Assembly (NCBI RefSeq): GCF_037890695.1
Contig: NZ_CP149571.1
Coordinates: 389,501-453,500, forward strand
Direction of reading: 5' to 3'
From: Aeromonas jandaei
GTDB taxonomy: Bacteria > Pseudomonadota > Gammaproteobacteria > Enterobacterales > Aeromonadaceae
Length of the DNA: 64,000 bases
The notes beneath the pieces were generated by a model, which did not search any database, was not told where the DNA came from, and saw nothing but the letters and a program-made list of their open reading frames with translations. The position numbers and the translations under genes are program-made. Position 1 is the first letter of the stretch. Each line of letters opens with the position of its first letter. Below, one piece after another: positions 32,269-41,283 of this stretch.

Positions 32269-33351
32269 TTACCTCACCTTCAGGGTGGCAAGCCCCAGCA
32301 GCACCAGCACGAGGGTGATGATCCAGAAGCGCACGATAACGCGCGGCTCCGGCCAGCCCTTCTTCTCGTAGTGGTGATGGATCGGCGCCATGCGGAAGAT
32401 CCGCACGCCGCGCAGCTTGTATGACCCCACCTGCAGGATCACCGAGACGGTCTCCATCACGAAGACCCCGCCCATGATCACCAGCAGAAACTCCTGACGA
32501 ACCAGCACGGCGATGGTACCGAGCGCGCCGCCCAGCGCCAGCGAACCGACGTCGCCCATGAAGACCTGCGCCGGATAGGTGTTGAACCAGAGGAAGCCCA
32601 GACCCGCACCGACGATGGCGGTACAGACGATCACCAGTTCGGAGGTATAGGGAACATAGGGAATATGCAGGTAACTGGCGAAGTTGACGTTGCCGGTTGC
32701 CCAGGCGATAAACGCAAAGCCGCCCGCCACCATCACGGTCGGCATGATGGCCAAACCATCCAGACCATCGGTCAGGTTGACCGCATTGGAGGTACCGACG
32801 ATGACAAAGTAGGTCAGCAGGATGAACATCAGGCCAAGTTGCGGCATCACATCCTTGAGGAAGGGCACCACCAGCTGGGTCTGACCATCGTGGGTAGCGG
32901 TGGCATAGAGGAATACAGCCACTCCCAGCGCAACGGCGGATTGCCAGAAGTACTTCCAGCGAGCGATCAGACCGTCAGTGTTCTTGCGCACCACCTTGAG
33001 GTAGTCGTCGGCAAAGCCGATGGCACCGTAGGCGCCCAGCACAAACAGCACCAGCCAGACATAGGGGTTGTCGAGGCGGCACCAGAGCAACACGGAAGTG
33101 AAGATGGCGGCAATGATCATCAGGCCACCCATGGTCGGGGTACCCCGCTTGCTGAGGTGAGACTCGGGACCATCGTTGCGAATCACCTGACCGAACTTCA
33201 GGATCTGCAGGCGACGAATGAGGCGCGGCCCCATCCAGAGCGCGACACCCAGACCGGTAATGATCGACAGGATGGCGCGAAACGTCAGGTAGGAGAAGAC
33301 GTTGAAGAAGGTTAAGTGCGGGGTGAGCAGTTCAGCCAGCCAGACTAGCAT
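32269..33351 (-). CDS. mraY: Phospho-N-acetylmuramoyl-pentapeptide transferase
   Basis: This integral membrane enzyme makes lipid I from UDP-MurNAc-pentapeptide and undecaprenyl phosphate. The 360-residue protein has ten membrane segments, the catalytic aspartate pair GFADDYLKV, the motif [13 protein letters not shown], and the cytoplasmic histidine-rich loop [17 protein letters not shown] near the C-terminus. Length equals E. coli MraY. Its start overlaps the murF stop by seven bases. Confidence 0.98.
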   Translation of the reverse strand: MLVWLAELLTPHLTFFNVFSYLTFRAILSIITGLGVALWMGPRLIRRLQILKFGQVIRNDGPESHLSKRGTPTMGGLMIIAAIFTSVLLWCRLDNPYVWLVLFVLGAYGAIGFADDYLKVVRKNTDGLIARWKYFWQSAVALGVAVFLYATATHDGQTQLVVPFLKDVMPQLGLMFILLTYFVIVGTSNAVNLTDGLDGLAIMPTVMVAGGFAFIAWATGNVNFASYLHIPYVPYTSELVIVCTAIVGAGLGFLWFNTYPAQVFMGDVGSLALGGALGTIAVLVRQEFLLVIMGGVFVMETVSVILQVGSYKLRGVRIFRMAPIHHHYEKKGWPEPRVIVRFWIITLVLVLLGLATLKVR

Positions 33352-34700
33352 GCGGCTGACTCCTGATGGTCGACGACCATCTTGACGATATCTTCCATGC
33401 GGGAGCCACGGGCACCTTTGACCAGAATCGAAATTTCCTGATGTGTATTAATCATTTGCGCAAGCACTTCAAACAACGACGCCTTGTTATCGAAATGTCG
33501 GCCAGCCGCGGCATCTGCGGTATGGCGACTCTCTTCTCCCACTGTCAGCACGGCATCCAGACCGCACTCGCGGGCATGATGGCCAACCCGGGCATGTTGC
33601 TCGGCAGACTCCTCACCCAGTTCCCGCATGTCACCGAACACCAGCACCTTGAAGCCGCTCATGGCGGTCAGGGCATCGATGCCCGCCAGCACGGACTCCA
33701 CGCTGGCGTTGTAGGTATCGTCCACCAGAGTCAGACCGCCCCAGTGCTGAACACAGAAGCGTCCCTTGACCGGAGCCATCTGCTCCAGACCGGCTTTGAC
33801 CGAGGCCAGAGAAGCACCGAGTGCCAGGGTACCGGCAGCAGCAGCCAGCGCATTGGCCACGTTATGGCGGCCGGGGATCGCCAGAGTCAGGCTCACCTCG
33901 CCTTGCGGGGTCACCATAACGAACTCGGCACAACCCTGAGCGTTGAGAACCACATCGCGAGCATGGAACGGCTGGCTCTGATCCTCGATGGAGAAGGCGC
34001 AGCGAATGCCACGCTCGCGCCACTTCGGCCAGAATTCGTTGTCGGCGTTGACGATGGCGGTGCCGCCGGCGCTCAAGCCCTCAAAAATTTCGCTCTTGGC
34101 GTGGTAGATCCCCTCAAGAGAGCCGAAGCCCTCAAGATGGGCAGCTGCAACGTTGTTGATGATGGCGGCATCCGGTTTGGCCAGCGAGGTAGTCCAGGCG
34201 ATCTCGCCCTTGTGGTTTGCTCCCAGCTCCATCACCGCAAACTTGTGTTGCGGTTCGAGGCGCAGCAGGGTGAGCGGTACGCCCACTTCATTGTTGAAGT
34301 TGCCGGCGGTGGCCAGCACCTCTCCTTCATGACGCAGGATGGCGGTCGCCATCTCCTTCACCGTGGTCTTGCCACAGCTGCCGGTGATAGCCAGCACTTT
34401 CGGGTTGATGCGCTCACGCACCAGTTTGCCGAGACGGCCCAGCCCCTTGAGGGTATCGGCTACCACCAGTTGGGGAATGGCAAGCGGCAGTTCGCGCTCG
34501 ACCAGCAGAGCAGAGGCCCCTGCAGCCAGCGCCTGCTCGCAAAAGTCGTGGGCATCGAAGCGCTCGCCGCGCAGTGCAACGAACAGAGCGCCAGCACCCA
34601 AAGTACGGGTATCGGTGCTGACTGCAGTAATCTCGCCATCTTCACCAATCAGACGGGCATCGAGCACCTGCGCCAGGTCGGCAAGCCTGAGGGTCATCAT
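33345..34700 (-). CDS. murF: UDP-MurNAc-tripeptide--D-alanyl-D-alanine ligase
   Basis: This enzyme adds the D-Ala-D-Ala dipeptide to UDP-MurNAc-tripeptide. The 451-residue protein has the Mur-ligase ATP loop [20 protein letters not shown], the block [21 protein letters not shown], and [20 protein letters not shown]. Two ATGs are adjacent at the start (34700 and 34697), overlapping the murE stop in an ATGATGA string, so the start is uncertain by one codon. Coupled to both neighbours. Confidence 0.97.
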   Translation of the reverse strand: MMTLRLADLAQVLDARLIGEDGEITAVSTDTRTLGAGALFVALRGERFDAHDFCEQALAAGASALLVERELPLAIPQLVVADTLKGLGRLGKLVRERINPKVLAITGSCGKTTVKEMATAILRHEGEVLATAGNFNNEVGVPLTLLRLEPQHKFAVMELGANHKGEIAWTTSLAKPDAAIINNVAAAHLEGFGSLEGIYHAKSEIFEGLSAGGTAIVNADNEFWPKWRERGIRCAFSIEDQSQPFHARDVVLNAQGCAEFVMVTPQGEVSLTLAIPGRHNVANALAAAAGTLALGASLASVKAGLEQMAPVKGRFCVQHWGGLTLVDDTYNASVESVLAGIDALTAMSGFKVLVFGDMRELGEESAEQHARVGHHARECGLDAVLTVGEESRHTADAAAGRHFDNKASLFEVLAQMINTHQEISILVKGARGSRMEDIVKMVVDHQESAAC

Positions 34701-36178
34701 TTGAATGACTCCATTAATGTGTGCAAAGCAGCCGCGACGGTTTCCCGGTCGCTATAGTGCCGCTTGTCGGTTCCAATGATTTGATAATCCTCGTGGCCTT
34801 TGCCGGCCACCAGAATGATGTCCTGTTTGCTCGCCTGACGGATAGCCAGGTTGATCGCCTTGACCCGATCGTGCTCGACCTGCACCGCAGCAGGATCGCG
34901 AAGGCCCGCCACCATGTCGGCCATGATCCGGGCCGGCTCCTCGGTACGGGGATTGTCGTCGGTCAGGATCACGCGATCCGCATACTGTTCAGCCATGGCT
35001 GCCATCATGGGGCGCTTGCCGCGATCCCGATCCCCCCCACAACCGACCAGACACCAGAGCTGGCCTTTGCAATGCACGCGCAGTGCTTGCAGCGCCTTGT
35101 CCAGCGCGTCCGGAGTATGGGCATAATCGACCACGGCAAGGGGCGCATCACCGCCGCCAAAGCACTCCATGCGACCGGTCACCGGCTGCAATTTCGGGGC
35201 AGTTGCCAGCAGCTCGTCGATGTCATAGCCGAGTACCAACATGGCCCCCATCGCCGCCAGCACATTGCTGACGTTGAAGCGCCCGAGCAAGGGGGCGGAT
35301 AATACACCATTCCCCCAGCTGGAGTTAATCTGCGCGCGAAAACCTTGCTGGTGAAAATCGAGTTGCTGCGCCGTTAACTGACGGCCGGAATGGTTTTCAA
35401 TCGGGCCATTAACGCTGAACGCCACAGCTAAGGGATATTTTTCGAGCCACTTGGCACCCAATTCGTCATCCCGGTTGATCACCGCATTCGGCTCATCGAC
35501 CAGCTGCAGCAGTTGCTCCTTGGCGGCACCATAGGCCTCCATGGAGCCGTGGTAGTCGAGGTGATCCCGACTCAGATTGGTGAAGACCGCGGCAGCAAAC
35601 GGCAAGGCGGCAACCCGATGTTGCACCAGACCGTGGCTGGAGACCTCCATCGCCACCAGATCCGCCCCCTGCTCTTGCAGGGCGGCCAGATTGGCTTGCA
35701 CCTGAACGGCGCTGCCAGTGGTGTTTTCCGCTTCGATCAGGTTGCCAAACAGACCGTTGCCGATGGTACCCATCACGCCAGCCTTGCCACCCAGCAGAGT
35801 GCGCCAGTTGGCGACCAGCAGCGCTGTTGTGCTCTTGCCGTTGGTCCCCGTGATCCCCACCAGCTCCAGTTTTTTGGCTGGCTGATCGTAGAAATAGCCT
35901 GCGAGGGCGGAGAGATGAGCAGGCAAATCGCGCATCCCGATGCAGGGAACGGAAACTGCTGGCGCAATAAATTCACCGTCCTCCTCAAACACAACAGCGG
36001 TCGCTCCCTGAGCCACCGCCTGTTCGATAAACCGTCTGCCGTCCACCTGATGGCCGCGAATGGCCACGAAGAGAGAGCCGGGGCCGACCCGCCGGCTATC
36101 CAGCTGGATATCGGTCAGGGCAAGCGCCGGCGCCGTAATGCCGAAGGGGCGCAGGAATGAATCAAGTGCGCGGTGCAA
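34697..36178 (-). CDS. murE: UDP-MurNAc-L-Ala-D-Glu--meso-diaminopimelate ligase
   Basis: This enzyme adds meso-diaminopimelate in stem peptide synthesis. The protein has 493 residues when started at the TTG at 36178. Motifs include the ATP loop VGITGTNGKSTTALLVANW, LVAMEVSSHGLVQHRV, and the diaminopimelate-selecting sequence LTDDNPRTEEPARIMADM (DNPR). The TTG is preferred because GGAGG lies six bases upstream and the resulting length is close to the 495 residues of the E. coli enzyme. Longer readings run into ftsI and lack similarity. The start overlaps the ftsI stop by 17 bases. Confidence 0.93.
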   Translation of the reverse strand: MHRALDSFLRPFGITAPALALTDIQLDSRRVGPGSLFVAIRGHQVDGRRFIEQAVAQGATAVVFEEDGEFIAPAVSVPCIGMRDLPAHLSALAGYFYDQPAKKLELVGITGTNGKSTTALLVANWRTLLGGKAGVMGTIGNGLFGNLIEAENTTGSAVQVQANLAALQEQGADLVAMEVSSHGLVQHRVAALPFAAAVFTNLSRDHLDYHGSMEAYGAAKEQLLQLVDEPNAVINRDDELGAKWLEKYPLAVAFSVNGPIENHSGRQLTAQQLDFHQQGFRAQINSSWGNGVLSAPLLGRFNVSNVLAAMGAMLVLGYDIDELLATAPKLQPVTGRMECFGGGDAPLAVVDYAHTPDALDKALQALRVHCKGQLWCLVGCGGDRDRGKRPMMAAMAEQYADRVILTDDNPRTEEPARIMADMVAGLRDPAAVQVEHDRVKAINLAIRQASKQDIILVAGKGHEDYQIIGTDKRHYSDRETVAAALHTLMESFK

Positions 36179-37916
36179 CAGGAGCCTCCGTACTGGCGAG
36201 TTTGGTGGGTACCGAAGGGGGTACCGCATCCGGACGAATATTGAAAAGTTGCAGTACCCCGCCCATGGCCTCTGCAAACGGCGGGGTCGCCACGGCGCCA
36301 CCATAGTAGGCGCTGCCTTTTGGCTCGTTGATTACCACCACCATGACGAAACGGGGATCACTGGCCGGGGCGAAGCCGGCAAACCAGGCCATGTAATCCT
36401 TGCCATAGCCACCTGCAACGGCGACCTTGGCGGTACCACTCTTGCCGCCTACCCGGTAGCCCGGGATCTTGGCCTTGGGAATGGCGTTATCGACCACATA
36501 CTCCAGTGCCTGCAGCATGGCGGAGGCGTTGTTGTGGTCGATCACCTGCTCACCCTTGGGCGGCGTGGTGACCTTGACGATGGAGATGGGCACCCGCTTG
36601 CCCTTGTTGGCCAGGGTGGCGTAGGCAGAAGCCAGTTGCAGCGGGGTAACCCGCAGACCATAACCAAACGAAAGAGTCGCCCGCTCGATATCGGACCAGC
36701 GGCGACGCTGGGGCAGCATGCCGCTGCTCTCGCCCATCAGGCCGCTACCGGTATCCATGCCGAAGCCAAACATGCTGAGGGTATTGATCATCTCCTGCGC
36801 CGGCATCCGCAGTGCGATGCGCGACATACCGATGTTGGAGGAGTAGCGCAGAATGTCGTAGAGGTTGGTCGCCCGGTGGATACTGACATCCTTAATCTGC
36901 TTGGCGCCGATAAAGAGCGGCCCGCCCTGAATGAAGTCTTTCCAGCTGGTAACTCCAGCTTGCAAGGCACTGAGCAAAATCAATGGTTTGACAGTGGAGC
37001 CCGGCTCGTAGGTATCGGTGACCACCCGGTTGCGCACCCGGAAGCTCTGATACTGACCGCGGTTGTTCGGGTTGTAGGAGGGGGTGTTGACCATGGCGAG
37101 CACTTCACCGGTCTTGATATCCAGCATCACCATGGAGCCGGATGTCGCCTTGTTCTCGTCGGTGGCCCGCTTGAGCGCACGATAAGCCAGCGCCTGTACC
37201 CGTTGATCGATACTGAGCTGCAGATCGTTGGCGTTCTTGCCCTCCTTGACGATGCCAAGGCGTTCGATGACCCGCCCCTGACGATCCTTGCGCACCCGCA
37301 TCTCGCCCGGTGTTGCGGTCAGCCACTCGTCATAGCTGCGCTCGATACCTTCGATACCGTGGCCATCGATGTTGGTCACCCCAACCAGATGGGCACTGAT
37401 CTCGCCAGTCGGATAGAAACGGCGCGACTCGGGACGCAGATAGACACCACCCAGCTTGAGCCCCTTGATATATTCCGAAACGGCAGGGGTCACCTGACGC
37501 TGCAGATAGACAAAACGCTTGCTGGGATTGGCGATCCGTTGTTTTAGGGTATTGATGTCGATCTTGAGCACGGCAGAGAGCGCCATCCAGGCTCGCTCGT
37601 TGTGAATCGCGCCAGACTCGTGCACCGTCTTGGGGTCTGCCCAGACCGCTTCGACCGGCACGGATACAGCCAGCTGTTCACCGTTGCGATCGGTGATCAT
37701 GCCGCGCACCGCCTGGGTAGAGGTGGTACGCAGGGAGCGCATGTCCCCCTCCTGGCGCAGGCGGTCAGGGTTGATCACCTGGATCCAGGCCAGTCGCAGG
37801 ATCAGCCCAACAAATGCGATGCCGATGAATACGACCAGCGTGCGAAAGCGCCACGGATAGATCGAGGGCGCTTTGACGTTCGCTTTGGCAGCTTTGGCTG
37901 TAGCCTTGCGTTTCAT
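36162..37916 (-). CDS. ftsI: Septal transpeptidase FtsI (PBP3)
   Basis: This class B penicillin-binding protein crosslinks septal peptidoglycan with FtsW. The 584-residue protein has an N-terminal membrane anchor (TLVVFIGIAFVGLILRLAWI), a pedestal domain and a transpeptidase domain. The catalytic motifs are STVK (in EPGSTVKPL), SSN (RYSSNIGMS) and KSGT (GGKSGTAKV), in order and correctly spaced. The N-terminus is rich in Lys and Ala. The start overlaps ftsL by four bases (ATGA). Confidence 0.98.
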   Translation of the reverse strand: MKRKATAKAAKANVKAPSIYPWRFRTLVVFIGIAFVGLILRLAWIQVINPDRLRQEGDMRSLRTTSTQAVRGMITDRNGEQLAVSVPVEAVWADPKTVHESGAIHNERAWMALSAVLKIDINTLKQRIANPSKRFVYLQRQVTPAVSEYIKGLKLGGVYLRPESRRFYPTGEISAHLVGVTNIDGHGIEGIERSYDEWLTATPGEMRVRKDRQGRVIERLGIVKEGKNANDLQLSIDQRVQALAYRALKRATDENKATSGSMVMLDIKTGEVLAMVNTPSYNPNNRGQYQSFRVRNRVVTDTYEPGSTVKPLILLSALQAGVTSWKDFIQGGPLFIGAKQIKDVSIHRATNLYDILRYSSNIGMSRIALRMPAQEMINTLSMFGFGMDTGSGLMGESSGMLPQRRRWSDIERATLSFGYGLRVTPLQLASAYATLANKGKRVPISIVKVTTPPKGEQVIDHNNASAMLQALEYVVDNAIPKAKIPGYRVGGKSGTAKVAVAGGYGKDYMAWFAGFAPASDPRFVMVVVINEPKGSAYYGGAVATPPFAEAMGGVLQLFNIRPDAVPPSVPTKLASTEAPVAPRT

Positions 37917-38227
37917 GGCAGGGTAATTACCTTCTCGGTGGTCACCAGAGGGCGACCCATTTGTAACTTATCCATCGCCAGAGTGGCCACCCGGGAATGT
38001 TCTGCCAGGGTGCCCTGCTCCAGCAGGAGGTGACGCCATTCGATATTGAGGCGATCCTCTTCGGCCATCAGGTCGTTCTGTTTGGCAGTCAGGCCGCGCG
38101 TCATGTTGGTCACCAGGATCACGGCAAATGCAGTCACCAGTACGGCGACCGACAACAGGATCTGCAGCTTGTGCCGCCAGAGATCCGCAACGATCTCCTT
38201 GGCAAGGTGGACACGCACTTCGCTCAT
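37913..38227 (-). CDS. ftsL: Cell division protein FtsL
   Basis: This small bitopic protein forms the FtsQLB complex that licenses septal synthesis. The 104-residue protein has a short cytoplasmic N-terminus, one membrane segment (LQILLSVAVLVTAFAVILVT, about residues 21-40) and a periplasmic coiled coil. Length and position between rsmH and ftsI fit FtsL. It starts three bases after the rsmH stop and overlaps ftsI by four. Confidence 0.95.
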   Translation of the reverse strand: MSEVRVHLAKEIVADLWRHKLQILLSVAVLVTAFAVILVTNMTRGLTAKQNDLMAEEDRLNIEWRHLLLEQGTLAEHSRVATLAMDKLQMGRPLVTTEKVITLP

Positions 38228-38230
38228 TGC

Positions 38231-39169
38231 TTACTCCGCCAGACGCTCGGCGACCCGCAGCACAGAGCTGCGCGACCGGGTATTTTCCGACACTTCATGA
38301 TCAGAAGGCTTGAGAGCCTTGCCGACCGACTTCAATTTGCGACCGCCAGCCAGCTGGGCCTCGGTCAACGGAATGCCGTAGGGTACTTCCGGTCCTTTCT
38401 CGTGCTTGCGAATAAAATGCTTCACCAAGCGGTCCTCCAGCGAATGGAAGCTGATCACCGACAGACGACCGTGCGGAGCCAGCACCTCCAGCGCACCGTT
38501 GAGCGCGGTTTCGATCTCGTCCAGCTCACTGTTGATGTAGATGCGGATAGCCTGGAAGCTGCGGGTCGCGGCGTGCTTGCCCTTCTCCTTGCTCGGATTG
38601 ACCCGGGCAATCATCTCGGCCAGCTGGCGGGTGCGCACGTAAGGCTCGGTAACCCGGTCGTGCACGATGGCGCGGGCAATCTTCTTGGCAAAACGCTCCT
38701 CACCGAAGGTCTTCAATACCCAGGCGATATCGTCTACATCAGCCTTGGCCAGCCACTCGGCGGCGCTCTGACCGGAAGTGGGGTCCATCCGCATATCGAG
38801 CGGACCGTCTTTCATAAAGCTGAAGCCACGTTCGGCATCATCCAGCTGGGGAGATGAAACCCCCAGATCGAGCAGAAAACCGTCCACCTTGCCCAGCAAA
38901 CCGCGCTTGCTGAGATAGCTGGTGATACCGGAGAAGGGGCCATGCACAATCTCGAAACGCGGATCCTGGATCTTGGCAGCCTCGGCGATCGCCTGCGGAT
39001 CGCGATCGATGGCGATCAAACGGCCGTTAGGGCCAAGGTGTTGCAGGATCAGACGAGAATGACCACCACGGCCAAAAGTACCGTCGACATAGATACCGTC
39101 CGGCTTGATGGCCAGACCTTCGACGGCTTCGTGCAGCAGCACTGTGATGTGTTCAGCGGCTTGGGTCAT
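38231..39169 (-). CDS. rsmH: 16S rRNA (cytosine-1402-N4)-methyltransferase
   Basis: This SAM-dependent methyltransferase (also called MraW) modifies C1402 of 16S rRNA in the P site. The 312-residue protein begins with the family block [20 protein letters not shown], followed by [16 protein letters not shown] (SAM loop), [20 protein letters not shown] and the C-terminal [17 protein letters not shown]. It starts directly after the mraZ stop codon, with no spacer. Confidence 0.98.
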   Translation of the reverse strand: MTQAAEHITVLLHEAVEGLAIKPDGIYVDGTFGRGGHSRLILQHLGPNGRLIAIDRDPQAIAEAAKIQDPRFEIVHGPFSGITSYLSKRGLLGKVDGFLLDLGVSSPQLDDAERGFSFMKDGPLDMRMDPTSGQSAAEWLAKADVDDIAWVLKTFGEERFAKKIARAIVHDRVTEPYVRTRQLAEMIARVNPSKEKGKHAATRSFQAIRIYINSELDEIETALNGALEVLAPHGRLSVISFHSLEDRLVKHFIRKHEKGPEVPYGIPLTEAQLAGGRKLKSVGKALKPSDHEVSENTRSRSSVLRVAERLAE

Positions 39170-39628
39170 TTATAAAGAGAAATCCTGTAGTCGTGGTGAG
39201 CTTGCCCAATCGTCCCCGGGCAGACCCAAGATGTCGTCATTGACCTGTTGCTGCCAGCGGGCTTCATCCCACAGCTCAAATTTGTTGAGCTGGCCCACCA
39301 GCATGATCTTCTTGTCCAGCCCCGCATGGTTGCGCAGTGGCTGGCTGAGCAGCAGACGGCCATTGCCATCCAGCTCGCATTCGGTCGCATGCCCGAGCAA
39401 CAGCCGCTGCAAGCGGCGTTCGGCGGGATTCATGCTGGAAAGGGTCTTGAGCTTGCGCTCGACCTCTTCCCACTCGTTCAGGGGGTAAAGCAGCAGACAG
39501 GGGTGGGCAATATCGATGGTGCAGACCAGCTGGCCGTCGCTTTCATCGCGCAGCCAGTCACGAAACTTGGTCGGAATCGCCAGTCGCCCTTTGCTGTCCA
39601 GGCTGATGGCGTGAGCGCCACGCAACAA
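39170..39628 (-). CDS. mraZ: Transcriptional regulator MraZ
   Basis: This AbrB-like, ring-forming DNA-binding protein represses the dcw promoter. The 152-residue protein has two tandem SpoVT/AbrB repeats, the first around [18 protein letters not shown] and the second around [20 protein letters not shown]. It opens with a TTG codon; two TTGs are adjacent, giving MLRGAH, which aligns with the usual MFRG start. It heads the dcw cluster, and three GTGG repeats that fit its known binding pattern lie about 50-75 bases upstream. Confidence 0.96.
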   Translation of the reverse strand: MLRGAHAISLDSKGRLAIPTKFRDWLRDESDGQLVCTIDIAHPCLLLYPLNEWEEVERKLKTLSSMNPAERRLQRLLLGHATECELDGNGRLLLSQPLRNHAGLDKKIMLVGQLNKFELWDEARWQQQVNDDILGLPGDDWASSPRLQDFSL

Positions 39629-39675
39629 ATTTCTGTCCCTGAAGGTGAGTAAACGGGCGAGCCGCCCCTTTTAAA

Positions 39676-39700
39676 ACCACTTTGATCCACTTTTCCCCAC
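39676..39700 (-). promoter_or_regulatory. MraZ operator repeats
   Basis: On the minus strand GTGGG, GTGGA and GTGGT occur at exact 10-base intervals (five-base unit, five-base spacer). MraZ of E. coli is known to bind three TGGGN-type repeats spaced this way at its own promoter. Position just downstream of the candidate -10 box suits repression. Confidence 0.8.
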
Positions 39701-39706
39701 CTTGAA

Positions 39707-39734
39707 GTTTAAGGACGTGGAGGGGGCTTTTCAA
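39707..39734 (-). promoter_or_regulatory. Candidate dcw cluster promoter
   Basis: On the minus strand TTGAAA (39734-39729) and TTAAAC (39712-39707) are separated by 16 bases. Transcription would start at or near the first MraZ repeat, which agrees with autorepression. Confidence 0.45.
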
Positions 39735-39865
39735 GCAAGGAGATCGGCCAGAGGGAACATATTGACGCAGCATTTGCGGGTTACGGATTGAGTGGGTTGA
39801 TTTTCCACGAGTTATTTGTGGCGACAGAAAATACGATTAATAAAAAAGCTGTGGGTGAGCGGTTA

Positions 39866-40165
39866 CTATCTGGGAGAGATGATGAAACGGAACAGCACAA
39901 CGGCGCAGAGCAAAATACTGACGCAGATCACCGGATAGATGATATAGCCATCTTTGGAACGGCGGGCACGCAAAGAGACCAGATGACAAAGCAGCAGGTT
40001 GTAAATTATCAGCAGCGTAGTCAGCAGGATATTGACGGCAAAGGTCAGCTCGTGGGCAAACGCGATGTAAAGCCCCATGAGAATAAAATTGGCGAGGATC
40101 AGATATAGCAAAAACTTCTGGATTGCTTTACCTGCATTTGGGCTCTTTTTTACTCGTGTTATCAT
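39866..40165 (-). CDS. Small two- or three-helix membrane protein of unknown function
   Basis: This gene encodes a 99-residue protein with a basic N-terminus (MITRVKKSPNAGKAIQKF) and hydrophobic segments near residues 19-37 (LLYLILANFILMGLYIAF), 43-63 (VNILLTTLLIIYNLLLCHLV) and 76-95. No family is recognised. It lies alone between the dcw promoter region and the lytic transglycosylase gene, upstream of and in the same direction as mraZ, with a 237-base gap to it. A GTG nine bases upstream is an alternative start. The local base composition is more AT-rich than the dcw genes. The open frame with a plausible hydropathy profile supports a real gene. Confidence 0.65.
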   Translation of the reverse strand: MITRVKKSPNAGKAIQKFLLYLILANFILMGLYIAFAHELTFAVNILLTTLLIIYNLLLCHLVSLRARRSKDGYIIYPVICVSILLCAVVLFRFIISPR

Positions 40166-40272
40166 GCTTGCCACGTCCTGGATTACACATGATCAGACGA
40201 CCCTAAATTCAGAAAACTGTTGAGATACATGATGTTTTTATTATTGTGCGATCCTTGTTCAACAAATTCACA

Positions 40273-41283
40273 ATGACCAGGTTCATTTTCTTTTTACTAA
40301 GCGCGATGTTAATAACATCCACATCTTGTCACGCTTATAACAATTATCAATGGCAAACCGGCTTCCCTCCTCCGATACGTGGAGAGGGGGTCGAGCTGGT
40401 TAGTCAACAGCAAGCCTTTCTGCTTGCCCAGCGCCCCTATCTGCAACAACGTCTTGCCGAAACCCAACCCATCATCCGCTGGATCTCGGAACAGGTGCAG
40501 GAACGCAAACTTCCGCCCCTGCTGGCTTTTGTCCCTTTGCTGGAAAGCAGCTACCGCCTTGATGTTGTCTCTGCCGCTGGCGCAGCAGGCCCCTGGCAAC
40601 TCATGCCCGATACGGCCAGGCGTTTTGCCGTGCCTATCAATAGTTCATTCGATGGCCGTTATTCACTGCCATTGGCAACCGACGCAGCTCTGACTTACCT
40701 TGGCTGGCTCTCTCGTTTCTTTGGCGGGGACTGGTTGCTGGCGCTGGCTGCTTATAACGCTGGAGAAGGGCGAGTGCTGAATGCGGTATTGAAAGCTGGC
40801 ACCCGAAATATCTGGGCTCTGGATCTGCCGGCGGAAACGCGGGTTTACGTTGCTCGCTTTATTGCCCTTGCCAGAGTACTCGACATGGCAAGTATCCACC
40901 ACTTCCAGTTGCCGCCATGGAAAAGTGGCAACGACCTGAAGGTTTTTCGCAATCCGGAAGGCTGTTCGCTGCCTGCCTGGGCTCAGGCCAAAGGTGTATC
41001 CATGAATGAGGCCAGCCGATGGAATCCGGCATGGCAGCTCCCGGTACCGGCAGGAATAACCAATTGCCCGGTTGTTTACAGCAAAGCAAAAGCCCCGGTC
41101 ACGACACCACAGCGGGGCAGCGGCAAGCTCATCTTCAAAGCCGTTTCGCTGGAGAGCCTGCATGACCCGCTGCTGCTGAAGACAGCCAGAGGGCTTGATA
41201 TGAGCCGTGGTGAGCTCAGGCTGGAACGTCAGCCTGATCCTCTTGGGATGACTCTGAAGCGGCCGTTGATTGCGGTACCCTGA
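40273..41283 (+). CDS. Lytic transglycosylase (SLT domain, MltD-like)
   Basis: This is a periplasmic lytic transglycosylase that would cleave peptidoglycan glycan strands to 1,6-anhydro ends. The 336-residue protein starts with a signal peptide ending near SCHA (the Cys may be a lipobox-like residue, but the context is not a clear lipobox). The SLT domain spans about residues 70-200. It has the catalytic glutamate in PLLESSYRL, the block AAGPWQLMPDTARRF and the motif ALAAYNAGEGRV. No LysM repeats are evident, unlike full-length MltD. The ATG at 40273 precedes the signal peptide; an upstream GTG lacks support. It borders the lateral-flagellar cluster, converging on the PilZ gene with a 68-base overlap. 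Since the cluster's FlgJ lacks a muramidase domain, this enzyme is a candidate to open the wall for the lateral rod. Confidence 0.85.
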   Translation: MTRFIFFLLSAMLITSTSCHAYNNYQWQTGFPPPIRGEGVELVSQQQAFLLAQRPYLQQRLAETQPIIRWISEQVQERKLPPLLAFVPLLESSYRLDVVSAAGAAGPWQLMPDTARRFAVPINSSFDGRYSLPLATDAALTYLGWLSRFFGGDWLLALAAYNAGEGRVLNAVLKAGTRNIWALDLPAETRVYVARFIALARVLDMASIHHFQLPPWKSGNDLKVFRNPEGCSLPAWAQAKGVSMNEASRWNPAWQLPVPAGITNCPVVYSKAKAPVTTPQRGSGKLIFKAVSLESLHDPLLLKTARGLDMSRGELRLERQPDPLGMTLKRPLIAVP

